Below, one piece after another: positions 7,823-18,100 of a DNA stretch of 64,000 nt. Each line of letters opens with the position of its first letter. The first letter of the stretch is position 1. This DNA comes from Maribellus luteus (GTDB lineage Bacteria > Bacteroidota > Bacteroidia > Bacteroidales > Prolixibacteraceae): assembly GCF_003576475.1 (NCBI RefSeq), contig NZ_QWGR01000001.1, positions 673,607 through 737,606 on the forward strand, read 5' to 3'. The notes under the pieces were generated by a model. The model was not told the DNA's origin. It made no database searches and saw only the letters and a list, made by a program, of their open reading frames with translations. Made by a program: the position numbers and the translations under genes.

Positions 7823-10615
7823 ATGATTTTGAAAAGAATGGCATTTTTTGCCTTGGTTTTTCTTGTTGCCTGTACACAAAACACGAAAGTTGATCCATGG
7901 ATAGTTACCTCGCCTTCAGGTAATCAGTTTACCAGTATCGATAAAACCGGTACAACGGTTATTCCCAACGGACGGCTGCTCACACCGGCAGGTAAGAGTA
8001 TAGAGGTTGCGCCGCATCCTTATGGTCTTACTTTAAGTCCTGATGGCAACACTGCAGTAACGGCGAACTCCGGAACCAATCCACTTTCAATAACTTTTAT
8101 TCGCGATATTCTTTCCGAAAATCCTGAGGTGCAGCAGGTTCCTCCCGGCCCATCTACCGACAGGGGAGTGCTGGCTTCGGTTTTTATGGGTCTGGCAATT
8201 TCGAATGATAACAGTGAGGTTTACGTAGCCGGCGGACAGGAAAACAAAATTTTCATTTTCGATGTAATAACAGGGGAGAAGCAGGGATTTATCGACTGCT
8301 CTGTTCAATCGGGAGATGCAGATTATACGCATGGATACATTGGCGATTTAGTACTCTCAAAAGACGGTAAGAAGTTGTATGCTGTTGATCAAATCGGATT
8401 CCGGATGGTGATAGTTGATACCAAAACAAACACACTGGAACACAGCATTCCGGTTGGCCGATATCCGTTTGGAATTTGCCTTTCGCCCGACGAAAAGAAA
8501 GTGTATGTTGCCAATGTGGGTATGTTTCAATACAATTTGATTGATGGAATTACCAACGAGAATGCGAATGAAAAGGCACTGAAATATCCGGCTTTTGCTT
8601 ATGGAAGCAAGGAGATGATTGAAGGCCTTAAAAACGACAGTGTTTCAGTTCCGGGTCTGGGAGAAATGAATGCTCCGGAAGCTTTTTCTGTTTTTACGGT
8701 TAGTATTGAAAATCCCGACCAGCCTGAAGTGATTGCCAAAACAAAAACAGGTAACTTGGTTGGAGCTTTGGTTGAAGACATTCCTGCCGTTGGAGGTGCA
8801 AGCCCCAATTCGCTGGTTGCTACCGATGATTATGTTTTTGTTACCAATGGAACAAATGACAACATTTCGGTTATCTCGATCGAGAAAGACACCGTAGTTA
8901 ATACCATTTATCTGAAACCGGATAAACGTGTACAGCAATTCCGTGGTGTCATTCCATTTGGCTTGGCGCTTTCGCCCGACAAAAAACAATTGTTTGTAGC
9001 TTGTTCTGGTATTAATGCCATAGCAGTAATTGATGCTCAAAAACTCGATGTAACTGGCTACATCCCAACCGGATGGTTTCCGGCCAAAGTGGAGGTAAGT
9101 AACAACGGGGAAAAATTGATTGTTACCAATGCAAAGGGTTTTGGTAGCGGACCGAACGGTGGCGAAACGTTTAATCGTGGCCTCGAAGGAAGTTATATTG
9201 GATCTCTGATGAAAGGGAGTGTTCAGGTATTGGATATCCCGTCGGATAATCAATTACAAGAATATACGAAACAGGTAATAGCCAACAATTTTAGTTTCGA
9301 CAAGGCATCGTCAGGAAAATTTGCAACGCGAAGAAATAATCCGATACCGCTTTATCCCGGCGAAAAAAAATCTCCGATAAAACACATTGTATTCATATCA
9401 AAAGAAAACCGTACTTACGACGAAGTTTTCGGACAGGTTGAAAAAGGTGAAGGCGACCCTATGTTGGCTCGATATGGCAAAGGAGTTTCATTTAGTAACA
9501 ATAAAAGAACAGTTACTGTTGAAAATGCCGATGTAATGGTAAACCACCTGAAACTTGCAAACGATTTCGCCATTTCAGATAATTTCTATGTCGACTCTGA
9601 TGTTTCAGCCGATGGCCACCGCTGGCTGGTAAATACCTACCCAAACGAATGGTGCGAAACCTGTACTGCCGCCAGTTACGGCGGGAACCGAAGTTTCAAA
9701 TTCAACTCGAAAGCTCCTGGAATATATGGCATGAATGGCGCAGCCGGGGCCATTTATCCGGAAGATTACAACGAAGCCGGTTCCATGTGGGATCACCTTG
9801 AACGCAACAACATCGACTTCTTTAACTTCGGATTCAGTATCATGTTTGAACCCGGATTATATAGTGAAAAGTTTAAATACGAAGGAATCAGGCATTATGT
9901 CAATTATCCTTTGCCAAAACCTATCTGGGACAGAACATCGAAACAATATCCAACCTACAATACGGCCATTCCCGATCAGTTCAGAATCGATCAGTTCAAA
10001 AAAGAATTCAACAAAAAATGGATGAACGGAAATGGAACAATGCCATCGTTCCTCACCGTAATTATCCCGAATGATCATGGTGCAGGCGAACGTCCGGATG
10101 CGGGATATCCTTTCCGCGAAAGTTATATGGCCGATAACGATTTGGCCGTGGGTAGAATTGTGGAATTTCTCTCGCACACACCTTACTGGGAAAACATGCT
10201 GATTGTAATTACGGAAGACGATGCACAAAACGGTGTTGACCATGTGGATGCACACCGCAGTGTTCTGATGCTGGTTTCGCCATGGGTAAAACGAGACTAC
10301 GTAAGTCATATGCATTACAGTTTCGGAAGCATTTTTAAAACCTTCTGGAATATCCTTGAAATGCCTTATCTCAACCAATACGATGCCGGAGCCAACGATC
10401 TACACGATTTTTTTACCGATAAGCCAAACTACGCTCCCTACAATGCCATCGCGGTTGATTCACGCATTTTTGAGCCACAGAAAGCACTTGATCCTTTTGA
10501 TGAAAACTTTGACTGGAAAGCGCTGGAAGAGGCACCTGAGATGGACAATAAAGATGACATGATTCGTGAAAGCAAGGAAAGAGATGAAGACCGACTTGAG
10601 AACCGGGAAAAGTAA
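7823..10615 (+). CDS. Lipoprotein with N-terminal YncE-like beta-propeller and C-terminal phosphoesterase (alkaline-phosphatase superfamily)
   Basis: A 930-residue lipoprotein (LVACTQ, Cys near 17). Residues about 40-480 form a YVTN/YncE-type beta-propeller with repeats such as YGLTLSPDGNTAV, FGICLSPDEKKVYVANVG and FGLALSPDKKQLFVACSG. Residues about 525-880 are a phosphoesterase domain: HIVFISKENRTYDEVFG at its start, DNFYVDSDVSADGHRW in the middle, and the metal-site motifs PNDHGAG, ITEDDAQNGVDHVDAHR. This resembles the phospholipase C/acid phosphatase-type phosphoesterase group. Substrate unknown; phosphate esters or phospholipids are possible. The TonB receptor starts 7 bases after the stop, so the two are probably co-transcribed and may act together at the outer membrane. 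Family call sure, substrate open. Confidence 0.88.
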   Translation: MILKRMAFFALVFLVACTQNTKVDPWIVTSPSGNQFTSIDKTGTTVIPNGRLLTPAGKSIEVAPHPYGLTLSPDGNTAVTANSGTNPLSITFIRDILSENPEVQQVPPGPSTDRGVLASVFMGLAISNDNSEVYVAGGQENKIFIFDVITGEKQGFIDCSVQSGDADYTHGYIGDLVLSKDGKKLYAVDQIGFRMVIVDTKTNTLEHSIPVGRYPFGICLSPDEKKVYVANVGMFQYNLIDGITNENANEKALKYPAFAYGSKEMIEGLKNDSVSVPGLGEMNAPEAFSVFTVSIENPDQPEVIAKTKTGNLVGALVEDIPAVGGASPNSLVATDDYVFVTNGTNDNISVISIEKDTVVNTIYLKPDKRVQQFRGVIPFGLALSPDKKQLFVACSGINAIAVIDAQKLDVTGYIPTGWFPAKVEVSNNGEKLIVTNAKGFGSGPNGGETFNRGLEGSYIGSLMKGSVQVLDIPSDNQLQEYTKQVIANNFSFDKASSGKFATRRNNPIPLYPGEKKSPIKHIVFISKENRTYDEVFGQVEKGEGDPMLARYGKGVSFSNNKRTVTVENADVMVNHLKLANDFAISDNFYVDSDVSADGHRWLVNTYPNEWCETCTAASYGGNRSFKFNSKAPGIYGMNGAAGAIYPEDYNEAGSMWDHLERNNIDFFNFGFSIMFEPGLYSEKFKYEGIRHYVNYPLPKPIWDRTSKQYPTYNTAIPDQFRIDQFKKEFNKKWMNGNGTMPSFLTVIIPNDHGAGERPDAGYPFRESYMADNDLAVGRIVEFLSHTPYWENMLIVITEDDAQNGVDHVDAHRSVLMLVSPWVKRDYVSHMHYSFGSIFKTFWNILEMPYLNQYDAGANDLHDFFTDKPNYAPYNAIAVDSRIFEPQKALDPFDENFDWKALEEAPEMDNKDDMIRESKERDEDRLENREK

Positions 10616-10622
10616 GATTAAA

Positions 10623-12875
10623 ATGAAGAAAATTTTCCTAACAATATTAGCTGCATTTTCTACAATGCAGCTTTTTTCGCAGGTAATTGAAGGTAGTATT
10701 GTAAATGCTGAAACCAACAAACCACTTGCACATGTAAATGTTTTGGTAAAAAATTCAGCGCAGGGAACTGTTTCCGACAGCGGGGGACTTTTTTTACTCT
10801 CGCTTCCTGAAAAACAAAACGCAAGGTTGCTGATTTCGTGTGTCGGGTTCGAAACACAGGAGGTTGAAGTCGACCGGGATGAAAATAAAAGACTCAGCAT
10901 TCAACTGCGTCCTGCATCAATTCAGTTAAACAAAAGCATTGTAGTTACAGCCACCGGAAACGAACGTTTGTCGTTTCAGACGCCTGACGCGGTTTCTGTA
11001 ATTACCGGGCAGGAATTAAAAAACAATGCTCCCCGTTCTATGGCGGAAGCATTAATTGGTGCTACCGGTGTTTGGATGCAAAAAACCAATCATGGAGGTG
11101 GCTCTCCGTTTGTACGTGGACTAACAGGAAATCAAACCCTCTTGCTGATTGACGGAATACGTTTGAACAATGCCATCTTTCGTTATGGTCCCAATCAGTA
11201 TTTTAATACCATCGATGTTTTTTCGGTCGATAGGGTGGAAGTTATTCGCGGAAAAGGTTCAGTAATGTATGGCAGCGATGCCTTGGGCGGGGTAATAAAT
11301 GTACTCACACGAACTCCTCAGTATACATCCGGGCAATCGTGTTTTGGCAGCCGGGGGCAGCTGAAGTACATGAACAAAGGCATGGAAAAATCAGGCTTAG
11401 GTGAAGTGCTTTATGAAACGAAAAATTTTGCCATTTCGGGAAGCGCGAACTACAAAGACTTTGGTGATATTTATGCAGGCGGCTCCTTGAACTACGAACG
11501 TCCTTCTGCCTACGATGAAAATGGATTCAACCTGAAAGCCAAAGCGAGGTTTTCAGAAAATTGGCAAATAACATCGGCATTACAGTACCTCAGGCAAAAC
11601 AATGTTGGACGCTATGATCAGGTGGCGCAACGCGGCTATCTGTTGTATCGTTACGACCCACAGATTCACCGGCTTGCATATGTTAAAGTAGAACGCTACA
11701 GTGAAAATAATTGGTTCCGAAAAGTAAAGCTTACGCTTTCAAACCAACTTTCAGATGAAACCCGAAAAAAACAAAAGGAAAATTCTACCATTTTCACTCA
11801 GGAAAGCGATTTGATTAAAACCAACGGAATTTTGCTGGAATGCAACTCGCTGATACAAAAAAACTGGGAGGCAATTTCGGGCGCTGAATTTTATGCCGAC
11901 AAAGTTGAGTCGGGGAAAACAACCACTGATTTGGCGACTGGTAGCCAAACTCCTTCACGCGGACTTTACCCCGACGGTTCAGGCATGCAGAACTTCGGTT
12001 TGTTTAGCCAGCATTCCATAAAACATAAAAACTTGCAGTTAAACTTTGGTGGCCGGTTCAATACTTTTCAAATACGATCAAGCGATAACGAATTTGGCGA
12101 AATCAAACTTAAACCCAATTCGCTGGTCGGAAACATCTCGCTCCAGTATTTTTCCTCTCCAACTCAGCAGTTTATTGTTTCTGCGCACTCGGCCTTTAGG
12201 GCTCCAAATATTAACGATATCAGTACTTTTGGCTCGTTCGATTACGGAATTGAAATTCCTTCGTCAGATCTTTCTCCCGAAAAAACATTTACTGTGGAAG
12301 GTGGCTATAAAAAATCGGCAGAACAATTTTCAATGGCATTCACCGCATTTAACACGCGCTTAAAAGACCAGATTGTACGCGTGGAATCCACATATAAAGG
12401 AGAGGAGTTCATTGATGGCGAGCGCGTTTATAAAAAAGCAAATGTGGCAAAGTCGAATATTGTGGGTCTTGAATTTGAATCGGGATTTCAGCTGAACAGG
12501 CGACTGGCAATTATCAATAACCTCACTTGGCTATATGGCAAAGATCTTGAAAACGACGAACCAATGCGCCGAATTCCTCCGTTAAACGGAAAGCTGGCAT
12601 TGCAATATTCTCAAGCCGGAATTTTTGGCGAAACCGAATTATTATTCGCAAGCCCACAGGACCGACTCTCGTCTGGCGATATTGACGATCACCGCATTCC
12701 GGAAGGAGGAACGCCTGGGTGGAGCATATTGAATTTTAAAACCGGATATACCTGGGATAAAATTTCGGTAAATGTCGGGTTACAAAATATATTAAATAAG
12801 GCGTACCGGATTCATGGCTCGGGTGTTGACGGCTATGGCCGTTCATTTTGGATGAGTTTTCAGTTTAAGGTATAA
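10623..12875 (+). CDS. TonB-dependent receptor, siderophore/cobalamin/heme-type architecture (not SusC)
   Basis: I start at the ATG at 10623 (about 750 residues, clear signal peptide MKKIFLTILAAF) rather than the in-frame GTG at 10566, which would overlap the previous gene and put charged residues before the signal. Domains: a carboxypeptidase-regulatory-like domain near 25-100 (VIEGSIVNAETNKPL), a plug near 115-235 with QTPDAVSVITG, FVRGLTGNQTLLLIDGIRLNN and VEVIRGKGSVMYGSDALGGVINV, then a beta-barrel to the C-terminal Phe-Gln-Phe strand. Such receptors take up metal chelates, cofactors or other small molecules with TonB energy. Its gene follows the phosphoesterase by 7 bases, so its cargo may be a product of that enzyme. 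No SusD partner is present. Confidence 0.9.
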   Translation: MKKIFLTILAAFSTMQLFSQVIEGSIVNAETNKPLAHVNVLVKNSAQGTVSDSGGLFLLSLPEKQNARLLISCVGFETQEVEVDRDENKRLSIQLRPASIQLNKSIVVTATGNERLSFQTPDAVSVITGQELKNNAPRSMAEALIGATGVWMQKTNHGGGSPFVRGLTGNQTLLLIDGIRLNNAIFRYGPNQYFNTIDVFSVDRVEVIRGKGSVMYGSDALGGVINVLTRTPQYTSGQSCFGSRGQLKYMNKGMEKSGLGEVLYETKNFAISGSANYKDFGDIYAGGSLNYERPSAYDENGFNLKAKARFSENWQITSALQYLRQNNVGRYDQVAQRGYLLYRYDPQIHRLAYVKVERYSENNWFRKVKLTLSNQLSDETRKKQKENSTIFTQESDLIKTNGILLECNSLIQKNWEAISGAEFYADKVESGKTTTDLATGSQTPSRGLYPDGSGMQNFGLFSQHSIKHKNLQLNFGGRFNTFQIRSSDNEFGEIKLKPNSLVGNISLQYFSSPTQQFIVSAHSAFRAPNINDISTFGSFDYGIEIPSSDLSPEKTFTVEGGYKKSAEQFSMAFTAFNTRLKDQIVRVESTYKGEEFIDGERVYKKANVAKSNIVGLEFESGFQLNRRLAIINNLTWLYGKDLENDEPMRRIPPLNGKLALQYSQAGIFGETELLFASPQDRLSSGDIDDHRIPEGGTPGWSILNFKTGYTWDKISVNVGLQNILNKAYRIHGSGVDGYGRSFWMSFQFKV

Positions 12876-13271
12876 TCAAAAAACTGATGGCATGAAAAAG
12901 ATCGTATAATATTTCTATTTTTCAAGTCTAACTTTAAAAATGAAAGGTTTCGCGTAAGTAATTTTCCAACGAGCCAGGTGGGACTGGAATAACAGAAACT
13001 TTCGGCCTTACTGTAATAAAGAAATTTAAGAGTCTGGAAGAAATATATTATGGACAATACTGGATTTAATCATCTTTGCCATCTATGGTGCGATTGTAAT
13101 TCAGGAATTTTGTACCAGAATTTTCAAAAGGCAGATTTTTGTAACAGGATAATAGACTGACTTTTGTTAATGTGAGTATTGATATCTATATAACTAATAA
13201 AATTGATAATCATGGATCGTATTAGTTATAATTCAAAAAATGACTAATTTTGACAAACTCAAAAAACTAAC
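12876..13271. other. Intergenic stretch between phosphatase block and ECF sigma gene
   Basis: About 396 bases with no supported gene. Around 13050-13140 one frame gives a hydrophobic stretch (LDLIIFAIYGAIVI) that could be a relic of a transporter N-terminus, but it is too short to call. Near the right end, TAATTTTG at 13245-13252 fits the -7 promoter consensus TAnnTTTG and lies about 20 bases before the sigma-factor start; I see no clear TTTG at -33. Confidence 0.4.
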
Positions 13272-13889
13272 TTGAAAATAGACCAGGACATAAAACTACT
13301 GGTAAGACGTATTGCAAACGAGGATGATGAACGTGCATTCAAACAATTTTTTGATCTGTTTGCCGTGCGGCTTTATCAGTTTTCATTTTCTTTTATTAAG
13401 AATAAGTCGATAGCAGAAGAGGCTGTTTCTGATGTTTTTTTTAAGGTGTGGCTAAACCGCACTGAACTGATTAATATCGAAAATATTAAAGCTTACCTTT
13501 TTAAGGCTACATACAATACTTCGCTTAATTATCTGGATGAGGCAAAACGCAAAAAAGCAATTTCTCTGGAAGATGTGGAAGTTGACCTTGGTATTGATCT
13601 CATTTGTCCTGAAACAGAACTTATTAATAAAGAACTGAAAGTCTTTATTGAAAAAGCAATTGAAGATTTGCCTCCAAGATGTAGAATCATTTATAAAATG
13701 GCTAAGGTGGAGCAAATGAAGTATAAAGAAATTGGTGCACTCCTTGATATTTCGGTAAAAACTATAAATCATCAACTCAGCATTGCGATGAAAAAAATAG
13801 GAGATACTATCAGGAATTATCTTAAAGAGCAGGGAGACGACGACCGTTTTATTATACTGTTTCAATTGTTTACACCCTCTATTCAATAA
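13272..13889 (+). CDS. ECF-family RNA polymerase sigma factor
   Basis: A 205-residue sigma-70 family protein of the ECF type common before FecR genes in Bacteroidota. Region 2 lies at about 25-95 (FKQFFDLFAVRLYQFSFSFI, then AEEAVSDVFFKVW and IKAYLFKATYN). Region 4 lies at about 135-190 (IEDLPPRCRIIYKMAKVEQMKYKEIGALLDISVKTINHQL). The best start is the TTG at 13272; the nearby ATG at 13240 is in another frame and stops at once. FecR follows 74 bases later, then an STN-type SusC: the classic trans-envelope cascade in which substrate binding at the receptor frees the sigma factor to transcribe the locus. Likely target: the SusC operon at 15110. Confidence 0.93.
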   Translation: MKIDQDIKLLVRRIANEDDERAFKQFFDLFAVRLYQFSFSFIKNKSIAEEAVSDVFFKVWLNRTELINIENIKAYLFKATYNTSLNYLDEAKRKKAISLEDVEVDLGIDLICPETELINKELKVFIEKAIEDLPPRCRIIYKMAKVEQMKYKEIGALLDISVKTINHQLSIAMKKIGDTIRNYLKEQGDDDRFIILFQLFTPSIQ

Positions 13890-13963
13890 ATATAGCTTTT
13901 TTAAGGCTGCTTTTAGGAGATTTTAATAATTCTCCTGTCATAAGAGTTATAAGAGCTATTTGA

Positions 13964-14959
13964 ATGGATAACGAGAAAATCTGGGAAAGTATTACAAATA
14001 AAATAACCGGCGAATTTAATAATGCCGAAAACGCATCTGTAGAAGAATGGTTATTAGAAGATAAGCAAAACAAGAATGTGTACGATCGTCTGCAGCAGAT
14101 TTGGCAATACAATTCTCGTGATACTCATGATAATACTTCTATTTATAGAAAATATCTGTATCGTAAAAAGCAATTTGAAAAAAGAAAAACAGAAAGCCCC
14201 TTTGTTTATTATATACTTCGGGTCGCAGGGATTCTGTTTCTTTTGATGGCATCTGTTTTGGTTATTGACAATATTTTTAGTCCCACGAGAGAGATAGTTT
14301 ACCAAGAGATTTCGGTTCCCAAAGGAAGCCGTTCTACTTTTAATCTACCCGATGGAACTAAAGTTTGGTTGTCCAATAATTCTTCAATAAAATTTCCATC
14401 TGAGTTTATAGGAAGAACCAGAGAACTCGAAGTTGAAGGAGAAGCTTATTTTGAAGTGACTCATAATCCGAGGAAACCCTTTGTTGTAAATATTGGAGAA
14501 AACCGTATCAGAGTATTGGGAACACATTTCTCCGTAACAGCTTACCCCGACGATAATGAGGTTCGTACTGACTTGGTGGAAGGTAGAATTCAATTTGAAA
14601 TTGCAAATAACAAAGGTGGCTTCCATTCGTACGTTGTGAAGCCATCTCATAGTTTAGTTTGGGATAAAACCACAGGGAAGCTTTATGAATCAAGAGTCCC
14701 TGATGGTTTTTACGACTACTGGCATAAAGGTATTTACCAGTTTAGAAACGAAACTATGGAAGACCTTGCGTTAAAAATTGACAGGATATTTAATACTCAA
14801 CTTGTTTTTGAAGATGACGAATTAAAACAAAAGAGGTTTAGTGGTACCATCAGTGTTAACGATAATATCTTTACGTTTATCGAAGCTATAAAAAGTACAT
14901 CGATAGAACCAATAGTATACCGCTATGAGAAAAATAAACTATATATCAAATATAAATAA
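13964..14959 (+). CDS. FecR-type anti-sigma factor
   Basis: A 331-residue inner-membrane protein. The N-terminal 80 residues are the cytoplasmic sigma-binding part (MDNEKIWESITNKITGEFNN). One membrane helix spans about 84-106 (YYILRVAGILFLLMASVLV). The periplasmic FecR domain follows at about 120-220, with PKGSRSTFNLPDGTKVWL and LEVEGEAYFEV. A DUF4974-type C-terminal domain closes it (LALKIDRIFNTQLVFEDDELK, FSGTISVNDNIFTFIEAI). It should hold the upstream ECF sigma factor inactive until the STN domain of the SusC at 15110 signals. Sure of family; pairing inferred from gene order. Confidence 0.93.
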   Translation: MDNEKIWESITNKITGEFNNAENASVEEWLLEDKQNKNVYDRLQQIWQYNSRDTHDNTSIYRKYLYRKKQFEKRKTESPFVYYILRVAGILFLLMASVLVIDNIFSPTREIVYQEISVPKGSRSTFNLPDGTKVWLSNNSSIKFPSEFIGRTRELEVEGEAYFEVTHNPRKPFVVNIGENRIRVLGTHFSVTAYPDDNEVRTDLVEGRIQFEIANNKGGFHSYVVKPSHSLVWDKTTGKLYESRVPDGFYDYWHKGIYQFRNETMEDLALKIDRIFNTQLVFEDDELKQKRFSGTISVNDNIFTFIEAIKSTSIEPIVYRYEKNKLYIKYK

Positions 14960-14994
14960 AATGGTATTGCCTATGTAACAAAAACTTATGAAAA

Positions 14995-15028
14995 AAAGGC
15001 GGAAAATGCGTCAACATCTCCCGCCTTT
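14995..15028 (+). terminator. Hairpin between FecR and SusC, probable (partial) terminator
   Basis: AAAGGCGG at 14995-15002 pairs with CCGCCTTT at 15021-15028 across an 18-base loop, 36 bases after the FecR stop. The run is followed by CACCG rather than a long T tract. It probably ends or attenuates sigma/anti-sigma transcription before the SusC operon. Confidence 0.5.
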
Positions 15029-15061
15029 CACCGAAACATTACGTTTCTTATTCATTAAAAA

Positions 15062-15087
15062 GAATATACCATAAACCGGGTATATTC
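15062..15087. promoter_or_regulatory. Perfect inverted repeat just upstream of the STN-SusC gene
   Basis: GAATATACC at 15062-15070 and GGTATATTC at 15079-15087 form a perfect 9-bp inverted repeat with an 8-base spacer, 22 bases before the ATG at 15110. A smaller repeat, GAAAC and GTTTC with a 5-base loop, lies at 15033-15047. This could be an operator, part of the ECF promoter region, or a 5' leader stem controlling translation. Function is inference. Confidence 0.45.
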
Positions 15088-15109
15088 ATAAACTTAACAC
15101 TACAAATGT

Positions 15110-18100
15110 ATGAAAAAAATTAGATTACAGGGGGAAAGGTATGTTTGCCCTTCATTGAGAAAAATAATGCTTATGACGAAGTTAACGACACTGTTTATTT
15201 TGATTAGTATTATGCAAATTTCAGCAAATAGCTATTCGCAAACCGGAAAGCTCGATTTGAAACTCAAGAACACCACTATTTTCGATGTATTTGAACAAAT
15301 TGAGAATGTAAGTTCCTATCGTTTTTTCTATGACAATGCTCAGGAGGATCTGTTGAAAAAAGTATCGATAAGAACAGAGAATAAAGAGTTATCTGATATT
15401 TTACATGAATTATTAGACGATACCAATTTAACCTGGGAGGTAAAAGACAACTTGATTTTGGTGCGCTCAAAGAATTCAAAAGGAGACTCCAAAAATATTC
15501 TACAACAACAAAAATCTATCTCAGGAACAGTAAAAGACAAAATTGGAGAACCTCTTCCTGGTGTTACGGTTCTTGTGAAAGGTACTATTCAGGGGACAGT
15601 TACTAATTCAGAAGGTAACTACCAATTAACCAATGTTCCTGAGAATGCCGTCTTGCAGTTTTCTTTTGTTGGAATGCTTACGCAGGAAGTTGCAGTTGAA
15701 AGTCAGACTACTATAGATATAACGTTGCAAACTGATGCGATCGGCATTGATGAAGTGGTGGCAATTGGCTACGGTACAACAACTAAACGGAAAATGTCAA
15801 GTTCAATTTCGACAATTACAACAGAGGCAATAGCTGATGCTCCATACACATCAGTTGTTAGTGGATTAGCTGGTCGAACTCCTGGTTTATTTATTCGTGA
15901 TAATGGAGGTGAACCAGGTTCTTTACCAACAATTTCACTTCGAGGTGGTGGCGAACCCATTTATGTGATTGACGGAATTAGAGCATCAAAAGATGAATTT
16001 TCAATGCTTCCTCCTGGAGATATTGAATCTATATCAATGCTTAAGGATGCTGCTGCTGCCGCGGTTTATGGTTTTAATTCAGCCAATGGGGTTGTGCTAA
16101 TATCAACAAGGAGAGGAAGTTCCGAGAAAATTACTTTAACATATAGTGGTGACTTTTCAATGCAACAACCCACTCTGATTCCTGAGTATATGACAGCGTA
16201 TGAAAATGCGATCTTGAAAAATGAGGCTGCGTATAACGATGGATTGCCACAGGTTATAAGTGATGATATTCTAGACATCATGAAAAACAATCTTGACCCG
16301 GAGAGGTATCCAAATCAAAACCCATTTGGTGTAGTAGCAAAAGACTTCTCAGGACAACGCAGGCATAATATTGGTTTAAATGGAACAATCAATCAAACAA
16401 ATATATACATGTCTCTCGATTATTTTGGTCAGGATAATATTTACAAGGCTAATAACCATGGGTTAAACAGATACTCCTTTAGATCAAATATCAGTCAAAA
16501 CTTTAAAGAGATTGGATTAAAAGTAAACGGGAATGTTTCGCTTCAAAGAAGTGTAAGAACAGAACCTCCGATGGGTACTGGAGAAATATGGAGCCATGTA
16601 AGAAATGTTGGTGGGTTCTACAATTTTTATAATCCGGACGGAAATTATAATTCGGGGCAAAATCCACTTGCCGAGTCTGCAGAAGGTGCCGGTTATGTGC
16701 ACGACGAAAATAACAGAGTAAATGGTCGTTTGGAATTCGTTTGGAATGTCCCGGGGGTTGAAGGCTTAAGTTTTAAGGCTCTAGGCAATTATCAGTTGGT
16801 AAATAGTTTTTATAAGAATTGGAATGCCAATCAACAATATCGCGCACAAACATATCTTTGGGATAATACTCCTGAAGATTTAGGAAAAGCAAGTTTATCG
16901 CAATCATCAGCCAGAACATATATGTACGATGTTGAAGCCCATGCAACTTATATTCGCACTTTTGCTGACAAACATACGGTTGAATTGACAGGGGTTTATA
17001 CGCAGCGCGAATCTCGTTATGATGGATTCAGTGCATCACGAAGAGACTTTTTATCATCTGCTGTTGATCAACTTTTTGCGGGCTCTGCAGTTGGTAAAGA
17101 CAATAATGGTAATGCTAGCGAATCAGCAAGTGTAGGTTATATTGGCAGGATGAAATATGATTTTGATTCAAAGTATATCCTTGAAGGAAACTTTAGATAT
17201 GATGGTTCTGATAACTTTCCGGATGGAAAACGTTATGGTTTCTTCCCATCAGTGTCTGCCGCCTGGAATATAGACAGGGAAGAATTTATTCAACCCGTTC
17301 TGGAAAAGCTTTATCTATCTTCGCTTAAGCTAAGAGCTTCTTGGGGTATTCTGGGGAGTACCGCCGGTGTTGGCAGATTTGCCTACATATCGGCATATGA
17401 TTTGGTAACCGACAGGTATTTTGTAGATGGTACCTGGGAAGCAGCTTTTCGCGAGGGCAATCTGGTTAGCAACGACCTTTCATGGTACGAAAGAGAATCA
17501 AAGAACCTGGGTGTTGATTTTGGATTCTTGGAAGGAAAAGTATCAGGTTCGTTCGATTGGTTTTATTACCGAACAACAGGTTATTTAGGAAGCCCAAAAG
17601 ACACTTATATTACTCCATTAGGTAAATCACTACCTCAGATTAATACCAATTCTGCACATCGCAGAGGTGGGTTTGAGCTGAATATGCAATACCATACCCA
17701 GATTGGTGAAGTTAAAATTGATGTTGGAGGTAACATATCCTATTATGATCAGTTATGGGAAAAAATGTACACCGAGGACTCTACTGCATTACTAAATCCT
17801 TATACCAGGCAAACGCACGAAAAAGATTATTATACCTCTGCTTATACCAGTTTAGGATATTATCAGAGTATTGATGATATTATTAATTCACCGCACAGGT
17901 TAGGTTCTACAGAAACTAAGCCTGGAGATCTTAAATATCAGGATTTCAACGGTGATGGAAGGATCGATGGTGATGATTTTACTCGTATTGGGAAGAGTGA
18001 TTTCCCACATATTCTGTATGGTATTAACTTGGGTGCCCGGTACAAGGGTTTTGCACTTGAGGCCCTATTTCAAGGAACAAGTAACAGGCAGATTTATTTA

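Noticed and set aside
10566..10622. GTG start for the TonB receptor
   Set aside because: It would overlap the phosphoesterase gene by 50 bases and put 19 charged residues ahead of a normal signal peptide; the ATG at 10623 fits better.
13050..13140. Possible relic of a sodium/solute symporter N-terminus (LDLIIFAIYGAIVI)
   Set aside because: Only about 15 hydrophobic residues look similar, which chance can produce; no downstream part of such a gene follows.
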